Numbered from the stretch's first letter, positions 1 to 7,451 are shown. The stretch is 26,142 bases of DNA from an uncultured Spirochaetales bacterium (GCA_949292445.1 CASEZU010000117.1:1-26142); one strand, 5' to 3'. The notes: generated from the letters alone by a model not told the origin. Numbers and translations: made by a program.

Positions 1-447
1 TGCAAGTGCTACCATCTCTCCGATTTCATCTGCCTCAACAGGTATTACGGCTGGTATATCCTCGGCGGCTATGAGATAGGGGAGGCCGAGATAAAGTTCC
101 GCGCTGAGATGGACGAATGGAAGGCGCTCAATCTCGGGAAGCCGTTCATCTTCTCAGAGTATGGTGCCGATACGATGCCCTCTGAGCACAAGCTGCCATC
201 GGTGATGTGGTCGCAGGAGTATCAGTGCGAGATGCTGGAGATGCTGCACCGCGTCTTCGATTCCTATGATTTCGTGAAGGGCGAGCAGGTCTGGGCTTTC
301 GCCGATTTCCAGACGACGGAAGGCCTCATGCGTGTGAACGGCAACAGAAAGGGTATTTTCACCCGTCAGAGGCAGCCGAAGGATGCCGCATTCCTCTTAA
401 AGAAGCGCTGGGAAAGCCTTCCGGAGGATTACAAGAGCGGGGTATGA
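1..447 (+). CDS. uidA: Beta-glucuronidase, GH2 family, 3' end only
   Basis: This is the C-terminal part of a glycoside hydrolase family 2 enzyme that removes terminal beta-D-glucuronic acid from conjugates or oligosaccharides. The frame is open from base 1 and ends at TGA 445-447, so the start lies outside the window. Visible signatures: LNRYYGWY early in the fragment; FSEYGADT, whose Glu (bases 157-159) aligns with the GH2 nucleophile (Glu504 of E. coli GUS); MWSQEYQCEML; GEQVWAFADF; and GNRKGIFTR (from base 340). The Asn-x-Lys in the last motif (bases 343-351) is the pair that recognises the glucuronate carboxylate and separates glucuronidases from GH2 galactosidases. No export signal can be judged because the N-terminus is missing. 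The gene faces the LysR gene across a 13-base gap. Family assignment is very secure. Confidence 0.93.
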   Translation, partial: CKCYHLSDFICLNRYYGWYILGGYEIGEAEIKFRAEMDEWKALNLGKPFIFSEYGADTMPSEHKLPSVMWSQEYQCEMLEMLHRVFDSYDFVKGEQVWAFADFQTTEGLMRVNGNRKGIFTRQRQPKDAAFLLKKRWESLPEDYKSGV

Positions 448-453
448 GAGGAA

Positions 454-474
454 GGCCGCATTAGAGCTGCGGCC
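454..474. terminator. Convergent hairpin between the uidA-like gene and lysR
   Basis: GGCCGCA (454-460) and TGCGGCC (468-474) form a perfect 7-bp stem around a 7-base loop that includes the stop codon of the minus-strand LysR gene. The position between convergent genes suits a shared terminator. Neither side has a good T-tract: the minus side reads TTCCTCTC, the plus side AGTCCATC. It may therefore act weakly or depend on Rho. Confidence 0.4.
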
Positions 475-1348
475 AGTCCATCTTCTTCATGGCCTGGCTG
501 ATGAATGAGAGGAACCTGTTCGTTATCAATGAGGACTTTCTGAGGAAATAGAGACCTATCTCTATGTCCTGTTTAGGTTTGACAGGCAGTACCGCGATTC
601 CCTGATGCTCGGAGGGAACCTGGGATTCGATGATCATCGTGATGCCGAGCCCTGCCCTGACGAGCGCGAGGGCCGCGAGGCTGTCTGAAGTTGTGTATTT
701 CGTGTTCGGCCTTATTCCTGTCTCCTGCAGCATTTCCCTTGTGTCGCTTTCATAGCCGGGATTGATGTCGATGTAGGGATACCTCATGAATTCCTCTGCA
801 GGAAAGCTGCGGAGCCGTGCCATGGGGTGTTCGGAAGGAATGAGCGCCACGAGCCTTGTTTCCAGAAACGGCAGCCATATCAGCTTGCTGCTGTCGCTTT
901 CCTGGCTCGTCGTGATACCTATGTCCAGTTCCCTGGAGAGGATCGCGGGTATGAGTTCGGACTTGCTCTTCCACAATATGCTTACCTTGATGTTCGGATA
1001 GATGCTGACAAATTGTGCGACCATCTCCGAGAGGGCGCCGTAGATGGAGCTGTAGGATGTGCCTATCACCAGGGAGCCCGTGTCGAAACCCTTCACGCGC
1101 ATTATCGTCTCGCTGATCTTATCCTCGGCGCCTATGAGCGCCCTGACCTCAGGCAGCAGCAGGCTGCATTCCTTTGTGGGCCTGACGCCTTTGCGGCTTC
1201 TCACTAAAAGCTGGAACCCCACCTCGCTTTCCAGGCTTGCTATGATCCTGCTTATGCCGGAGGTCGTGTAGTTGTTGCATGCGGCAGCTGCTGCAAGGCT
1301 TCCGCAGTCCAGCGCAGAGATCAGAACTCTCCATTTCTCGATATCCAA
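461..1348 (-). CDS. LysR-family transcriptional regulator
   Basis: A 295-residue protein of normal length for LysR-type regulators. Residues 1-60 form the winged helix-turn-helix (ALDCGSLAAAAACNNYTTSG then ISRIIASLESEVG), followed by the linker helix (PTKECSLLLPEVRALI). From about residue 90 comes the periplasmic-binding-like effector domain (GSLVIGTSYSS, LDIGITTS, ALALVRAGLGITMI). The start is TTG at 1346-1348, preceded by AGGAGG with 10 bases between. It diverges from the SLC13/SDR/amidohydrolase/BCCT operon, and the intergenic dyad at 1385-1399 overlaps its own -35 box. It is therefore inferred to autoregulate and to activate that operon in response to the operon's substrate or an intermediate. 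The effector cannot be named from sequence. Confidence 0.93.
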   Translation of the reverse strand: MDIEKWRVLISALDCGSLAAAAACNNYTTSGISRIIASLESEVGFQLLVRSRKGVRPTKECSLLLPEVRALIGAEDKISETIMRVKGFDTGSLVIGTSYSSIYGALSEMVAQFVSIYPNIKVSILWKSKSELIPAILSRELDIGITTSQESDSSKLIWLPFLETRLVALIPSEHPMARLRSFPAEEFMRYPYIDINPGYESDTREMLQETGIRPNTKYTTSDSLAALALVRAGLGITMIIESQVPSEHQGIAVLPVKPKQDIEIGLYFLRKSSLITNRFLSFISQAMKKMDWPQL

Positions 1349-1370
1349 AGCAGATATCCCTCCTTTCCTT

Positions 1371-1399
1371 CTTATATTTTATCATTGACAGAATGTCAA
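1371..1399 (-). promoter_or_regulatory. Sigma-70-type promoter of the LysR gene
   Basis: On the minus strand, TTGACA (1399-1394) and TATAAG (1376-1371) are separated by exactly 17 bases. The -35 is a perfect consensus match and is the right arm of the dyad at 1385-1399, so protein bound to the dyad would block this promoter. A Shine-Dalgarno AGGAGG follows at about 1364-1359. Confidence 0.7.
1385..1399. promoter_or_regulatory. LysR-type recognition dyad
   Basis: TTGACA-GAA-TGTCAA is a perfect 15-bp dyad with the T-N11-A form of LysR-type binding sites. Its centre (1392) is 66 bases upstream of the start predicted for the operon promoter (about 1458), the usual recognition-site position for this family, and it covers the -35 of lysR. 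Binding by the adjacent regulator is inferred from geometry. Confidence 0.72.
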
Positions 1400-1421
1400 C
1401 GATATATTGAGAAAGTTTCGT

Positions 1422-1451
1422 TTTACAAAATGATTTGCATGATGTTCTAAT
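1422..1451 (+). promoter_or_regulatory. Promoter of the SLC13-SDR-amidohydrolase-BCCT operon
   Basis: TTTACA (1422-1427) and TCTAAT (1446-1451) are 18 bases apart, each matching the sigma-70 consensus at five of six positions. The expected start near 1458 leaves a leader of about 138 bases. The slightly long spacer and imperfect boxes suit a promoter that needs the LysR activator. Confidence 0.6.
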
Positions 1452-1464
1452 AAAGCGTCAGCGT

Positions 1465-1479
1465 CCGGCTTACAGCCGG
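1465..1479 (+). other. Hairpin at the 5' end of the operon leader
   Basis: CCGGCT-TAC-AGCCGG is a perfect 6-bp stem with a 3-base loop, placed 7 bases after the predicted transcription start. No T-tract follows, so it is not an obvious attenuator. It could stabilise the 5' end of the mRNA. The rest of the leader (1480-1583) has a short GGGT-CGAT-ACCC hairpin near 1513 but nothing I recognise as a riboswitch. Confidence 0.35.
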
Positions 1480-1595
1480 GCCTAGAGTGATTTTCAGAAA
1501 CGATGCGTGAAGGGTCGATACCCATCTTTCCGTGATCAGCAGCTTATGCCAGGTATCAGAGCTCCGGGACCGCAGCCGTTTCGAAGGAGATGCCA

Positions 1596-2879
1596 GTGAG
1601 TTCAATGGCAATATGTCTGATCATCTTCGTCGCGATGATCATCCTGTTCTTCAACCGGAAGATTCCCATGTCTTTCACCAGTATGGGAGTCATTGTAGCC
1701 CTCTATGTCACAGGCTGCGTTGATGCAAACGCAGTTTTCGCGGGATTCGGCAACAACAATGTCCTGACCATGGCCGGCATGTTCATTGTCGCTGCGGGCC
1801 TTTCCAGGACACAGATGGTGAGCAACATCACCAAGCTCCTTTACAGGATCAACAACGGATCATTCACGAAGATCCTGGCATCCTACATCCTCGTCATCTT
1901 CATCCTCGGCCAGTTCGTGCCAAGCCTTCCGGCACTTTTCGCCATGGTTTACCCGCTGGTTGTGAATATGTGCAAGCAGCTCAAAGTCAGCCATTCGAAG
2001 ATGATGTATCCGATTGCTGTCACCGTTGTCTCGACATCCTTCGTCATTGAACCTATCGGGCCATATGCCGCATGGTATGTCACGCAGAACGGATACCTCG
2101 AGTCCTATGGCTGGACAGGAGCTCCGCTGCAGATGTGGAGCGAGACCCTTGTCTTCCTTCCCACTGCCATTGTCACTCTCCTTGTCGCCATCTTCATTCT
2201 TCCGAAGCTGATGCCGGATCAGCCTGAGATCCCCACGACGGCCATCACAGGTGCTAGCCTCACGGATCAGGAGCCGCTTTCAAAGGTCCATGAGGTCCTC
2301 GGATACGGCGTGTTCATCCTTGTCGTCATAGGTCTCATGGCCGGACTTCCGTCATGGGCTGTGACGATGGCTGGTGCTGCTGTGATAGTCATGTCAGGTG
2401 TCCTCGAGGAGAAGGAAGCGCTTGTGAAGATGAACATGAGCATGGTTCTTCTCTATGCGGGCGTAACAGTCATGGGAAGTGCCCTTGGCAACACTGGGGC
2501 TGCGGCAATTCTCGGAGACGGTGCTGCCGCCATCCTCTCGCATGTGCACAACGGGTATATCATCGGCGCGGTCTTCTACATCGTATCCTTCCTGATGACA
2601 TCGTTCCTCTACAACAAGGCGACGACTACGGTTCTCATCCCGATTCTTGTCATCACCTGCGGTTCAATAGGCTGTGATCCGAGGGGCCCGGTCATTCTCT
2701 GCTCCCTCGCATCGATGTCGTCGCTTATCACCCCGATGCCAAACCCTGTTGTTCCTATGGCAATGCAGGCCGGCGGCTATACGCAGAAGACGATCCTCAA
2801 GGTCGGCCTTATCCCCGCAGTCATCCGCGGCATTGTCGGTGTCGGAATCGCTATGACGATCTTCCCGGCATTCGGCTGA
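1596..2879 (+). CDS. SLC13/DASS-type (ion transporter superfamily) permease
   Basis: An integral membrane protein of about 427 residues with roughly ten hydrophobic segments in two halves, split by a hydrophilic loop (about residues 205-230, rich in Pro, Thr and Asp). FAGFGNNNVLTMAGMFIVAAG in the first half and TSFLYNKATTTVLIPI plus TPMPNPVVPMAMQAGGYT in the second half resemble the re-entrant substrate loops of SLC13/CitT/ArsB-type carriers, which usually move di- or tricarboxylates or sulfate with Na+ or by exchange. AAGGAG (1584-1589) directly abuts the ATG at 1590, so that ATG cannot use it; the GTG at 1596 has 6-base spacing and is the preferred start, with ATG 1605 as the alternative. 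It is the first gene of the LysR-linked operon. The substrate is not determined. Confidence 0.85.
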   Translation: MSSMAICLIIFVAMIILFFNRKIPMSFTSMGVIVALYVTGCVDANAVFAGFGNNNVLTMAGMFIVAAGLSRTQMVSNITKLLYRINNGSFTKILASYILVIFILGQFVPSLPALFAMVYPLVVNMCKQLKVSHSKMMYPIAVTVVSTSFVIEPIGPYAAWYVTQNGYLESYGWTGAPLQMWSETLVFLPTAIVTLLVAIFILPKLMPDQPEIPTTAITGASLTDQEPLSKVHEVLGYGVFILVVIGLMAGLPSWAVTMAGAAVIVMSGVLEEKEALVKMNMSMVLLYAGVTVMGSALGNTGAAAILGDGAAAILSHVHNGYIIGAVFYIVSFLMTSFLYNKATTTVLIPILVITCGSIGCDPRGPVILCSLASMSSLITPMPNPVVPMAMQAGGYTQKTILKVGLIPAVIRGIVGVGIAMTIFPAFG

Positions 2880-2903
2880 TCTTTTGAGAAAAGGAGAGAT
2901 TAA

Positions 2904-3686
2904 ATGAACCGTTTTGAAAATAAAGTTGTAGTCATTGCAGGCGGCGGCTCCGGCATGGGCCGCGTCTCATGCCAGAAATTTGCCGCTGAGGGTGCTTCCG
3001 TAGGTGTTGTGGATATCAACGGAGCGGGAGCAGAGGAGACTGTCAGGCTCATCGAGAGCGCCGGCGGCAGGGCCAAGGCCTACAGGGTCGACATCACGAA
3101 AGAGGAGGAGATGAAGAATCTCTTCAGCGCCGTTGTCTCCGATTTCGGCCGTATCGATGTTTATTTCACAATTGCAGGAATCAGCCCCGTAGGCACTGCC
3201 ACGACGACGGAGTTCGAGGATTTCAAGAAGGTTGTCGAGCTCGATATGTACAGCGTATTCCTCGGCTGCAAGTATTCGATTCCATATATGGAGGCACAGG
3301 GAGGCGGAGTCATCATCGTCCTCAGCGGCACATATGGTATCCGCCCGACGCCGAATAAGATCGGATATTCCGCAGCCAAGGCTGGTGCCATCAGCATCAC
3401 GCGTTCCGTAGCCATTGACTTCGCCAGAAGCAACATCCGCTGCAACACAATCGCCCCGGGCTTCGTGAACACGCCGCTCAATACAGGTTTTGAAGGAGAG
3501 GCTAGGCAGCGCTTCCTGAATACCTATCAGCCGGCGCCGTTTGAGATCCAGAGCGATGATATCGCGAATGTGGCCCTTTTCCTTGCCAGCGATGAGGCAA
3601 GGGCCATCACAGGGCAGACGATTGTCGTCGATGGCGGCACAGAAGCGGCCCTCTACCTCAACTACAAGCGCCCTGCGGCGAAATAA
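2904..3686 (+). CDS. Short-chain dehydrogenase/reductase with an altered catalytic tetrad
   Basis: A 260-residue classical SDR, the usual length for 3-oxoacyl-ACP reductase-like or hydroxysteroid dehydrogenase-like members. GGGSGMG (residues 13-19) is the nucleotide-binding turn, and Asp37 after the second strand predicts NAD(H) preference. Tyr155 and Lys159 (YSAAK) and the C-terminal TGQTIVVDGGT are present. Against the family, the NNAG motif reads TIAG (89-92), the position of the tetrad Asn is Asp114, and the position of the catalytic Ser, 13 residues before the Tyr, is Gly142 (flanked by Ser141 and Thr143). An AAGGAG site precedes ATG 2904, and the gene lies 24 bases after the permease. 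It probably oxidises or reduces an alcohol/ketone formed from the operon's substrate. The chemistry may be unusual. Confidence 0.92.
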   Translation: MNRFENKVVVIAGGGSGMGRVSCQKFAAEGASVGVVDINGAGAEETVRLIESAGGRAKAYRVDITKEEEMKNLFSAVVSDFGRIDVYFTIAGISPVGTATTTEFEDFKKVVELDMYSVFLGCKYSIPYMEAQGGGVIIVLSGTYGIRPTPNKIGYSAAKAGAISITRSVAIDFARSNIRCNTIAPGFVNTPLNTGFEGEARQRFLNTYQPAPFEIQSDDIANVALFLASDEARAITGQTIVVDGGTEAALYLNYKRPAAK

Positions 3687-3697
3687 AGGAGGATTTT

Positions 3698-5194
3698 ATG
3701 GACAGCTATATCATAGCGCCGAAATACATCTGGGACGGCAATGAGCTTCTCATCGGCTCAGCTATCCTCATAGAGGACGGAAAGGTTGCTTCGGTCGGAG
3801 CTGCCGATGAGCTTATAGCAGCATCTCCGGCGGCAAAGATAGAATCGAAGCCTGACTGGTTCATTCTTCCGGCATTCACTGATGCCCATGATCACGGACG
3901 CGGCATGTCTCCTGTCGTGTTCGGGGCATGGGACAATCCTCTCGAGCTGTGGCTGCAGGATCTCAACAGGCTGCCTGCCATTCCGCACTATGACGCATGC
4001 TATTACGATGGCTGCCGCCTCGCATCCTGCGGGGTGGGCATGGTGATGCACAGCCACAATCCCAACAGCTTCGCGAAGATCGCCGATGAGATGGTCGATA
4101 CTGCCCGCGGCTACAAGGATGCCGGAGTGAAGAGCATACTCGCCCCGCTCTATCTCGACCAGAACAAGAAAATATACTACGAGCGCGATGCCTTCATTGC
4201 CTCGCTTCCGGAGCCACAGAGGACGCAGTTCGCTTCCGGAATCCGTGATAAGAACATGTCCCTTGAGGAGTATTTTGCCCTTGTTGAGGAGATAAGGGAC
4301 CGCCTTGCGAAGGAGATAGAGGAGGGATGGACTGAAGTCCAGCTCCATCCCAACGGAGGCCAGTGGTGCAGCGATGAGGCGCTTCTTGCCATGAAGGAGT
4401 ACGCGCTCAGGAACGGCATGTACATCCATCTCCATCTTCTGGAGACGAAGTATCAGAGAGAGTATGCGATGCGCACCTGGGGGAAGAACTTCATAAAGCA
4501 TTATGCTGATATCGGGTTCCTCGGGCCATGGGTATCATTCGCTCACTCTGTCTGGATGGATGATGAGGACCTCGATCTCATCGCATCATCTGGTGCGAAG
4601 CTCGTCACCAATCCGTCCTCCAATCTCCGCCTCCGCAGCGGCTGCTTCCGCATGAAGGAAGTCATCGGAAGGGACATCACCGCGGGAATCGGCCTCGACG
4701 GATGCGCATTCGACGATGATCAGGATTACCTACGTGAGATGCGCGTCGCATGGCTGAACAACAGCAGCACAGGCATCAATGCGCAGATTGATCCGCGCAG
4801 TATCCTCCGCATGGCCACTTCGCTTGGAGCTCAGGTATCAGGCCACGCTCTCACTTCCGGAACGCTTGTCCCGGGAAGCAAGGCTGATTATGTCTGCGTG
4901 AACCTTGAGAGGCTTGAGAAACCATATGCGGATCCTGATCTCGATCCGGTGGCTCTCCTCATCCAGAAGGGTGTCAGGAGCTGTGTGGACAGGACGGTGC
5001 TCGGCGGCGTTCCCACCTGGGACAGTACAGGCGCTTTCGCGGAGAAGCTCGACGGGGCTGAAAGGCGTATCTGCGCCAGCATCAGGGAACTCAGGAAGGC
5101 TGATCCCGGCAAGAGGGACAACAGCTTCATCATGGAGCGTATCCGCGAGTTCTACACAACCGGACCGGGCAGGATCGGAGGTGGAGAGGCATGA
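3698..5194 (+). CDS. Metal-dependent amidohydrolase/deaminase (AtzA/TrzN/cytosine-deaminase-like)
   Basis: A 498-residue cytosolic amidohydrolase-superfamily enzyme that hydrolyses C-N (or C-halogen) bonds in N-substituted compounds and heterocycles. The metal site is complete: His64 and His66 (DAHDHG), His246 within HLHLLE with Glu249, His283 (FAHSVW) and Asp334 (IGLDG). NPSSNLRL (305-312) is typical of the AtzA/SAH-deaminase group. The N-terminal 60 residues form the small beta-sandwich (IAPKYIWDG, AILIEDGKVASVG) that closes with the C-terminal PGSKADYVCVNL segment. AAGGAGG lies 5-6 bases before ATG 3698, 11 bases after the SDR gene. The stop overlaps the BCCT start as ATGA, indicating tight coupling with that transporter. 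Natural substrates may be a guanidine, a cyclic ureide or another nitrogen compound; the exact one is unknown. Confidence 0.9.
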   Translation: MDSYIIAPKYIWDGNELLIGSAILIEDGKVASVGAADELIAASPAAKIESKPDWFILPAFTDAHDHGRGMSPVVFGAWDNPLELWLQDLNRLPAIPHYDACYYDGCRLASCGVGMVMHSHNPNSFAKIADEMVDTARGYKDAGVKSILAPLYLDQNKKIYYERDAFIASLPEPQRTQFASGIRDKNMSLEEYFALVEEIRDRLAKEIEEGWTEVQLHPNGGQWCSDEALLAMKEYALRNGMYIHLHLLETKYQREYAMRTWGKNFIKHYADIGFLGPWVSFAHSVWMDDEDLDLIASSGAKLVTNPSSNLRLRSGCFRMKEVIGRDITAGIGLDGCAFDDDQDYLREMRVAWLNNSSTGINAQIDPRSILRMATSLGAQVSGHALTSGTLVPGSKADYVCVNLERLEKPYADPDLDPVALLIQKGVRSCVDRTVLGGVPTWDSTGAFAEKLDGAERRICASIRELRKADPGKRDNSFIMERIREFYTTGPGRIGGGEA

Positions 5195-6747
5195 AAAGCC
5201 GGCTTCGTCTTTCCGTGTTCATTCCCGCGTTCGGGATTGTCCTTCTGGCGGGAGCTGTGGGGCTGGTGAACAACCAGTGGCTCATCAGCTTCTTCCAGGG
5301 AATCTTCGAAGGGGCTTATTCAGGCTTCGGATGGCTGTACCAGCTGATAACAATAGCGCTGTTCATCCTCTGCCTGATAATGACTTTCTCCAAGATAGGG
5401 AATGTCAGAATCGGCGGGAAGGATGCCAGACCTAAATACAGTTTCTGGAGCTGGTTCGCGATGTCGCTTACGGGCGGCATCGGTGCCAGCCTGGTCTCAT
5501 CATCGATATCGCAGCCTATCACGTTCTTCGAGGATGTATGGGGAGAACTCAGCGGCTATGGTATTGAGCCTGGGTCGGCGGAAGCTGCGCTTTTCGCTCT
5601 CGGGCGCACATTCCATGAGTGGTCATTCTTCCCGTACGCGTTCTATGGCGTCTGTGGTGTCAGTATCGCATATGTCTGTTACAACAAGCACAGGCCTGTG
5701 AATGTCTCCAGCTCACTTGTCCCGCTTCTGGGCGACAAGGTGAACAGGAGGGGAGTTGCCTCCGTTATCGATGCGCTTGCCGTGCTGTCGCTCGCGCTTG
5801 CGCTCGTAGGCACGCTCGGAACATTCATCGGCCTTGCGACTTCCTGCATGCAGAAGGTCTATTCCATGCAGCCCACAAAAGCGATGATGCTCATCGTCAT
5901 GTTCATCACGACGGTGCTGTATCTCATCTCCTCCGTCAGCGGCGTGGATAAGGGCATCAAGTTCTTCGCGAATCTCAACTTCCGCTTCTACATACTTCTG
6001 ATGCTGGTCTTCGTGATCTTCGGAGGAAGCATCGCCCGCGTCCTGTCCGAATCGGTTTCCGCACTCGGTTACTGGATGCAGAATCTGCCTCTCTGGTCAT
6101 TCGACACAGGGGAGATCGGCGGACCGGCGCTCATAAAGTGGTGGACGATCTATAACTGGATGTTCTGGATGGCATTCGCTCCGGTGACGGGAATATTCCT
6201 TGCGCAGCTTTCCTATGGCCATACCATCAGGGAGACGCTGATCGTCAACTGGATCATGCCCAGTGTCTTCGCGATCATCTGGATGAGCATTTTCGGCGGG
6301 GTCGCCATCAACATGCAGTCCAGCGGCGCCGTTGATCTTGCAGGGGAGATGGCTGCAAGCGGAACATATGTCGCCATCTGGAGTGTGCTGCAGCAGCTGC
6401 CGCTGAGCCAGATCCTCGTCCCGGTGACTCTCTTCGTGATGCTCATTTCCTTCTCCACCAGTGCTGACAACAGCATCACTGTAATCTCCGCCCTCTGCGT
6501 CCGCGACAGGAAGATAGGTGATGAGGCCCCTTGGTGGCTGAAGGTCGTATGGGGCGTCGCAATCGGCCTCCTGTCATTCCTCCTGATGGCATTCGCCTCC
6601 GGAAGCAAAGGCAATGACGGGGTCAGATACATGGTTGTTACAATGGGAAGCATCCTTTCGGTGTTCATCATCCTCCAGATCGCCTCTACAGCTAAACTTA
6701 TATACTCCTATCATAAGGAAGCGGTCGTTAAGGAAGACGCGCAGTAA
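5191..6747 (+). CDS. BCCT-family (betaine/carnitine/choline) transporter
   Basis: A 518-residue inner-membrane carrier with about 12 membrane segments, the normal BCCT core length. KWWTIYNWMFWMAFAP (316-331), followed by VTGIFLAQLSYGHTIRE, is the family's Trp-rich segment that builds the aromatic cage for quaternary ammonium groups. The GxG substrate/Na+ loop reads TGGIGAS (94-100) rather than the GMGIG of BetP-type Na+ symporters, so coupling may differ and exchange as in CaiT is possible. There are no long regulatory tails, which favours nutrient uptake over osmosensing. GGAGG and GAGG sites lie just upstream and the ATG overlaps the amidohydrolase stop by 4 bases. The operon thus carries two unrelated transporters, perhaps for substrate import and product export. 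A hairpin terminator follows. Confidence 0.93.
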   Translation: MKSRLRLSVFIPAFGIVLLAGAVGLVNNQWLISFFQGIFEGAYSGFGWLYQLITIALFILCLIMTFSKIGNVRIGGKDARPKYSFWSWFAMSLTGGIGASLVSSSISQPITFFEDVWGELSGYGIEPGSAEAALFALGRTFHEWSFFPYAFYGVCGVSIAYVCYNKHRPVNVSSSLVPLLGDKVNRRGVASVIDALAVLSLALALVGTLGTFIGLATSCMQKVYSMQPTKAMMLIVMFITTVLYLISSVSGVDKGIKFFANLNFRFYILLMLVFVIFGGSIARVLSESVSALGYWMQNLPLWSFDTGEIGGPALIKWWTIYNWMFWMAFAPVTGIFLAQLSYGHTIRETLIVNWIMPSVFAIIWMSIFGGVAINMQSSGAVDLAGEMAASGTYVAIWSVLQQLPLSQILVPVTLFVMLISFSTSADNSITVISALCVRDRKIGDEAPWWLKVVWGVAIGLLSFLLMAFASGSKGNDGVRYMVVTMGSILSVFIILQIASTAKLIYSYHKEAVVKEDAQ

Positions 6748-6772
6748 AGGCCTCTCATTGGTGTTGGATTCT

Positions 6773-6796
6773 GGGCCCCTCAGCAGTGAGGGGTCC
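6773..6796 (+). terminator. Hairpin terminator after the BCCT gene
   Basis: GGGCCCCTCA (6773-6782) pairs with TGAGGGGTCC (6787-6796), with one G-T pair, around a GCAG loop: a 10-bp GC-rich stem 26 bases after the stop codon. Only a short, interrupted run of T follows (TTCACTC), so termination may be partial. Confidence 0.6.
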
Positions 6797-6826
6797 TTCA
6801 CTCACGTCTGACTTCACTTATATTAT
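6797..6826 (+). promoter_or_regulatory. Promoter of the GNAT gene, predicting a leaderless mRNA
   Basis: TTCACT (6797-6802) and TATTAT (6821-6826) are 18 bases apart; the -10 matches TATAAT at five of six positions. The first base seven positions after the -10 is the A of ATG 6833. No Shine-Dalgarno sequence precedes this ATG or the internal ATG 6851. Alternative -10: TATATT at 6819-6824. Confidence 0.5.
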
Positions 6827-6832
6827 GATCTT

Positions 6833-7441
6833 ATGATGGATATTCCGGACATGGAGACGGAAAGGCTCATTCTCCGCCGTTTCACACCTCAGGATGCCGG
6901 GGCTGTCTACAGTATATTCAGCGATACTGAGGTCAACAGATTCCTGCCATGGTTTCCTCTGCAGACGATGCAGGATGCCCTGCAGTTTTATGAGGAGAGG
7001 CTTGCCTGCGGAAATTATCTGGCTGTATGCATGAAGGATGATGACAGTCCGGTCGGCTATCTGAGCATTGGTGCTGATGACAGCCATGATCTGGGCTACG
7101 GACTTTGCCGTGAATTTTGGCATCGGGGAATCATTACTGAGGCTGGAATGGCTTTTACCGCTTATCTGAGGGGGATAGGAGTGCCGTATATCACGGCGAC
7201 CCACGATGCTGAGAATCCAAGGAGCGGCGCTGTGATGAGGCGGCTGGGAATGAAGTATATGTATTCCTATGAGGAGCTCTGGCAGCCGAAGAACGTGAAA
7301 GTCCTTTTCCGGATGTACCAGCTGAATCTGGATGGTGATGAGGGGCGGGTATTCATGGGATACTGGAACAATTCTGCCCATCACTTCATTGAAAAAACGG
7401 CACCGGACTCATCCGATGCCGCAGCCTTTGTTTCAATTTGA
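6833..7441 (+). CDS. GNAT-family N-acetyltransferase (RimJ/RimL-like)
   Basis: A 202-residue protein of the Acetyltransf_3 type, which moves an acetyl group from acetyl-CoA to an amine (protein N-terminus, antibiotic or small metabolite). METERLILRRFTPQDA (7-22) is the typical first strand and helix. LGYGLCREFWHRG then IITEA (87-104) is motif A with the R-x-x-G-x-A-like pyrophosphate loop. ARNPRSGAVMRRLGM-like spacing (ENPRSGAVMRRLGMKY) gives motif B. ATG 6833 is preferred because the -10 places the transcription start on it; ATG 6851 (METERL) is the conventional alternative. The last residues (about 190-200) are encoded by the hairpin that terminates cstA on the opposite strand, so this tail may be shaped by that role. 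Substrate unknown. Confidence 0.88.
   Translation: MMDIPDMETERLILRRFTPQDAGAVYSIFSDTEVNRFLPWFPLQTMQDALQFYEERLACGNYLAVCMKDDDSPVGYLSIGADDSHDLGYGLCREFWHRGIITEAGMAFTAYLRGIGVPYITATHDAENPRSGAVMRRLGMKYMYSYEELWQPKNVKVLFRMYQLNLDGDEGRVFMGYWNNSAHHFIEKTAPDSSDAAAFVSI
7392..7421 (-). terminator. Intrinsic terminator of cstA, inside the GNAT coding sequence
   Basis: On the minus strand, CGGCA-T-CGGA / TCCG-G-TGCCG forms a 10-position stem with one internal mismatch and a 4-base loop (7398-7421), immediately followed by six T (complement of 7397-7392). It lies 31-60 bases beyond the cstA stop and wholly within the last codons of the convergent acetyltransferase gene. Confidence 0.85.
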
Positions 7442-7451
7442 ATAACGGCTA

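Noticed and set aside
827..1207. A 126-codon open frame on the + strand within lysR
   Set aside because: Antisense shadow of the effector domain; no ribosome site or motif.
1480..1583. Possible riboswitch in the leader of the SLC13 operon
   Set aside because: Only short hairpins are visible and no conserved core of a known riboswitch class was recognised.
3758..4501. A 247-codon open frame on the - strand inside the amidohydrolase gene
   Set aside because: No recognisable fold and antisense to a gene with a complete metal site.
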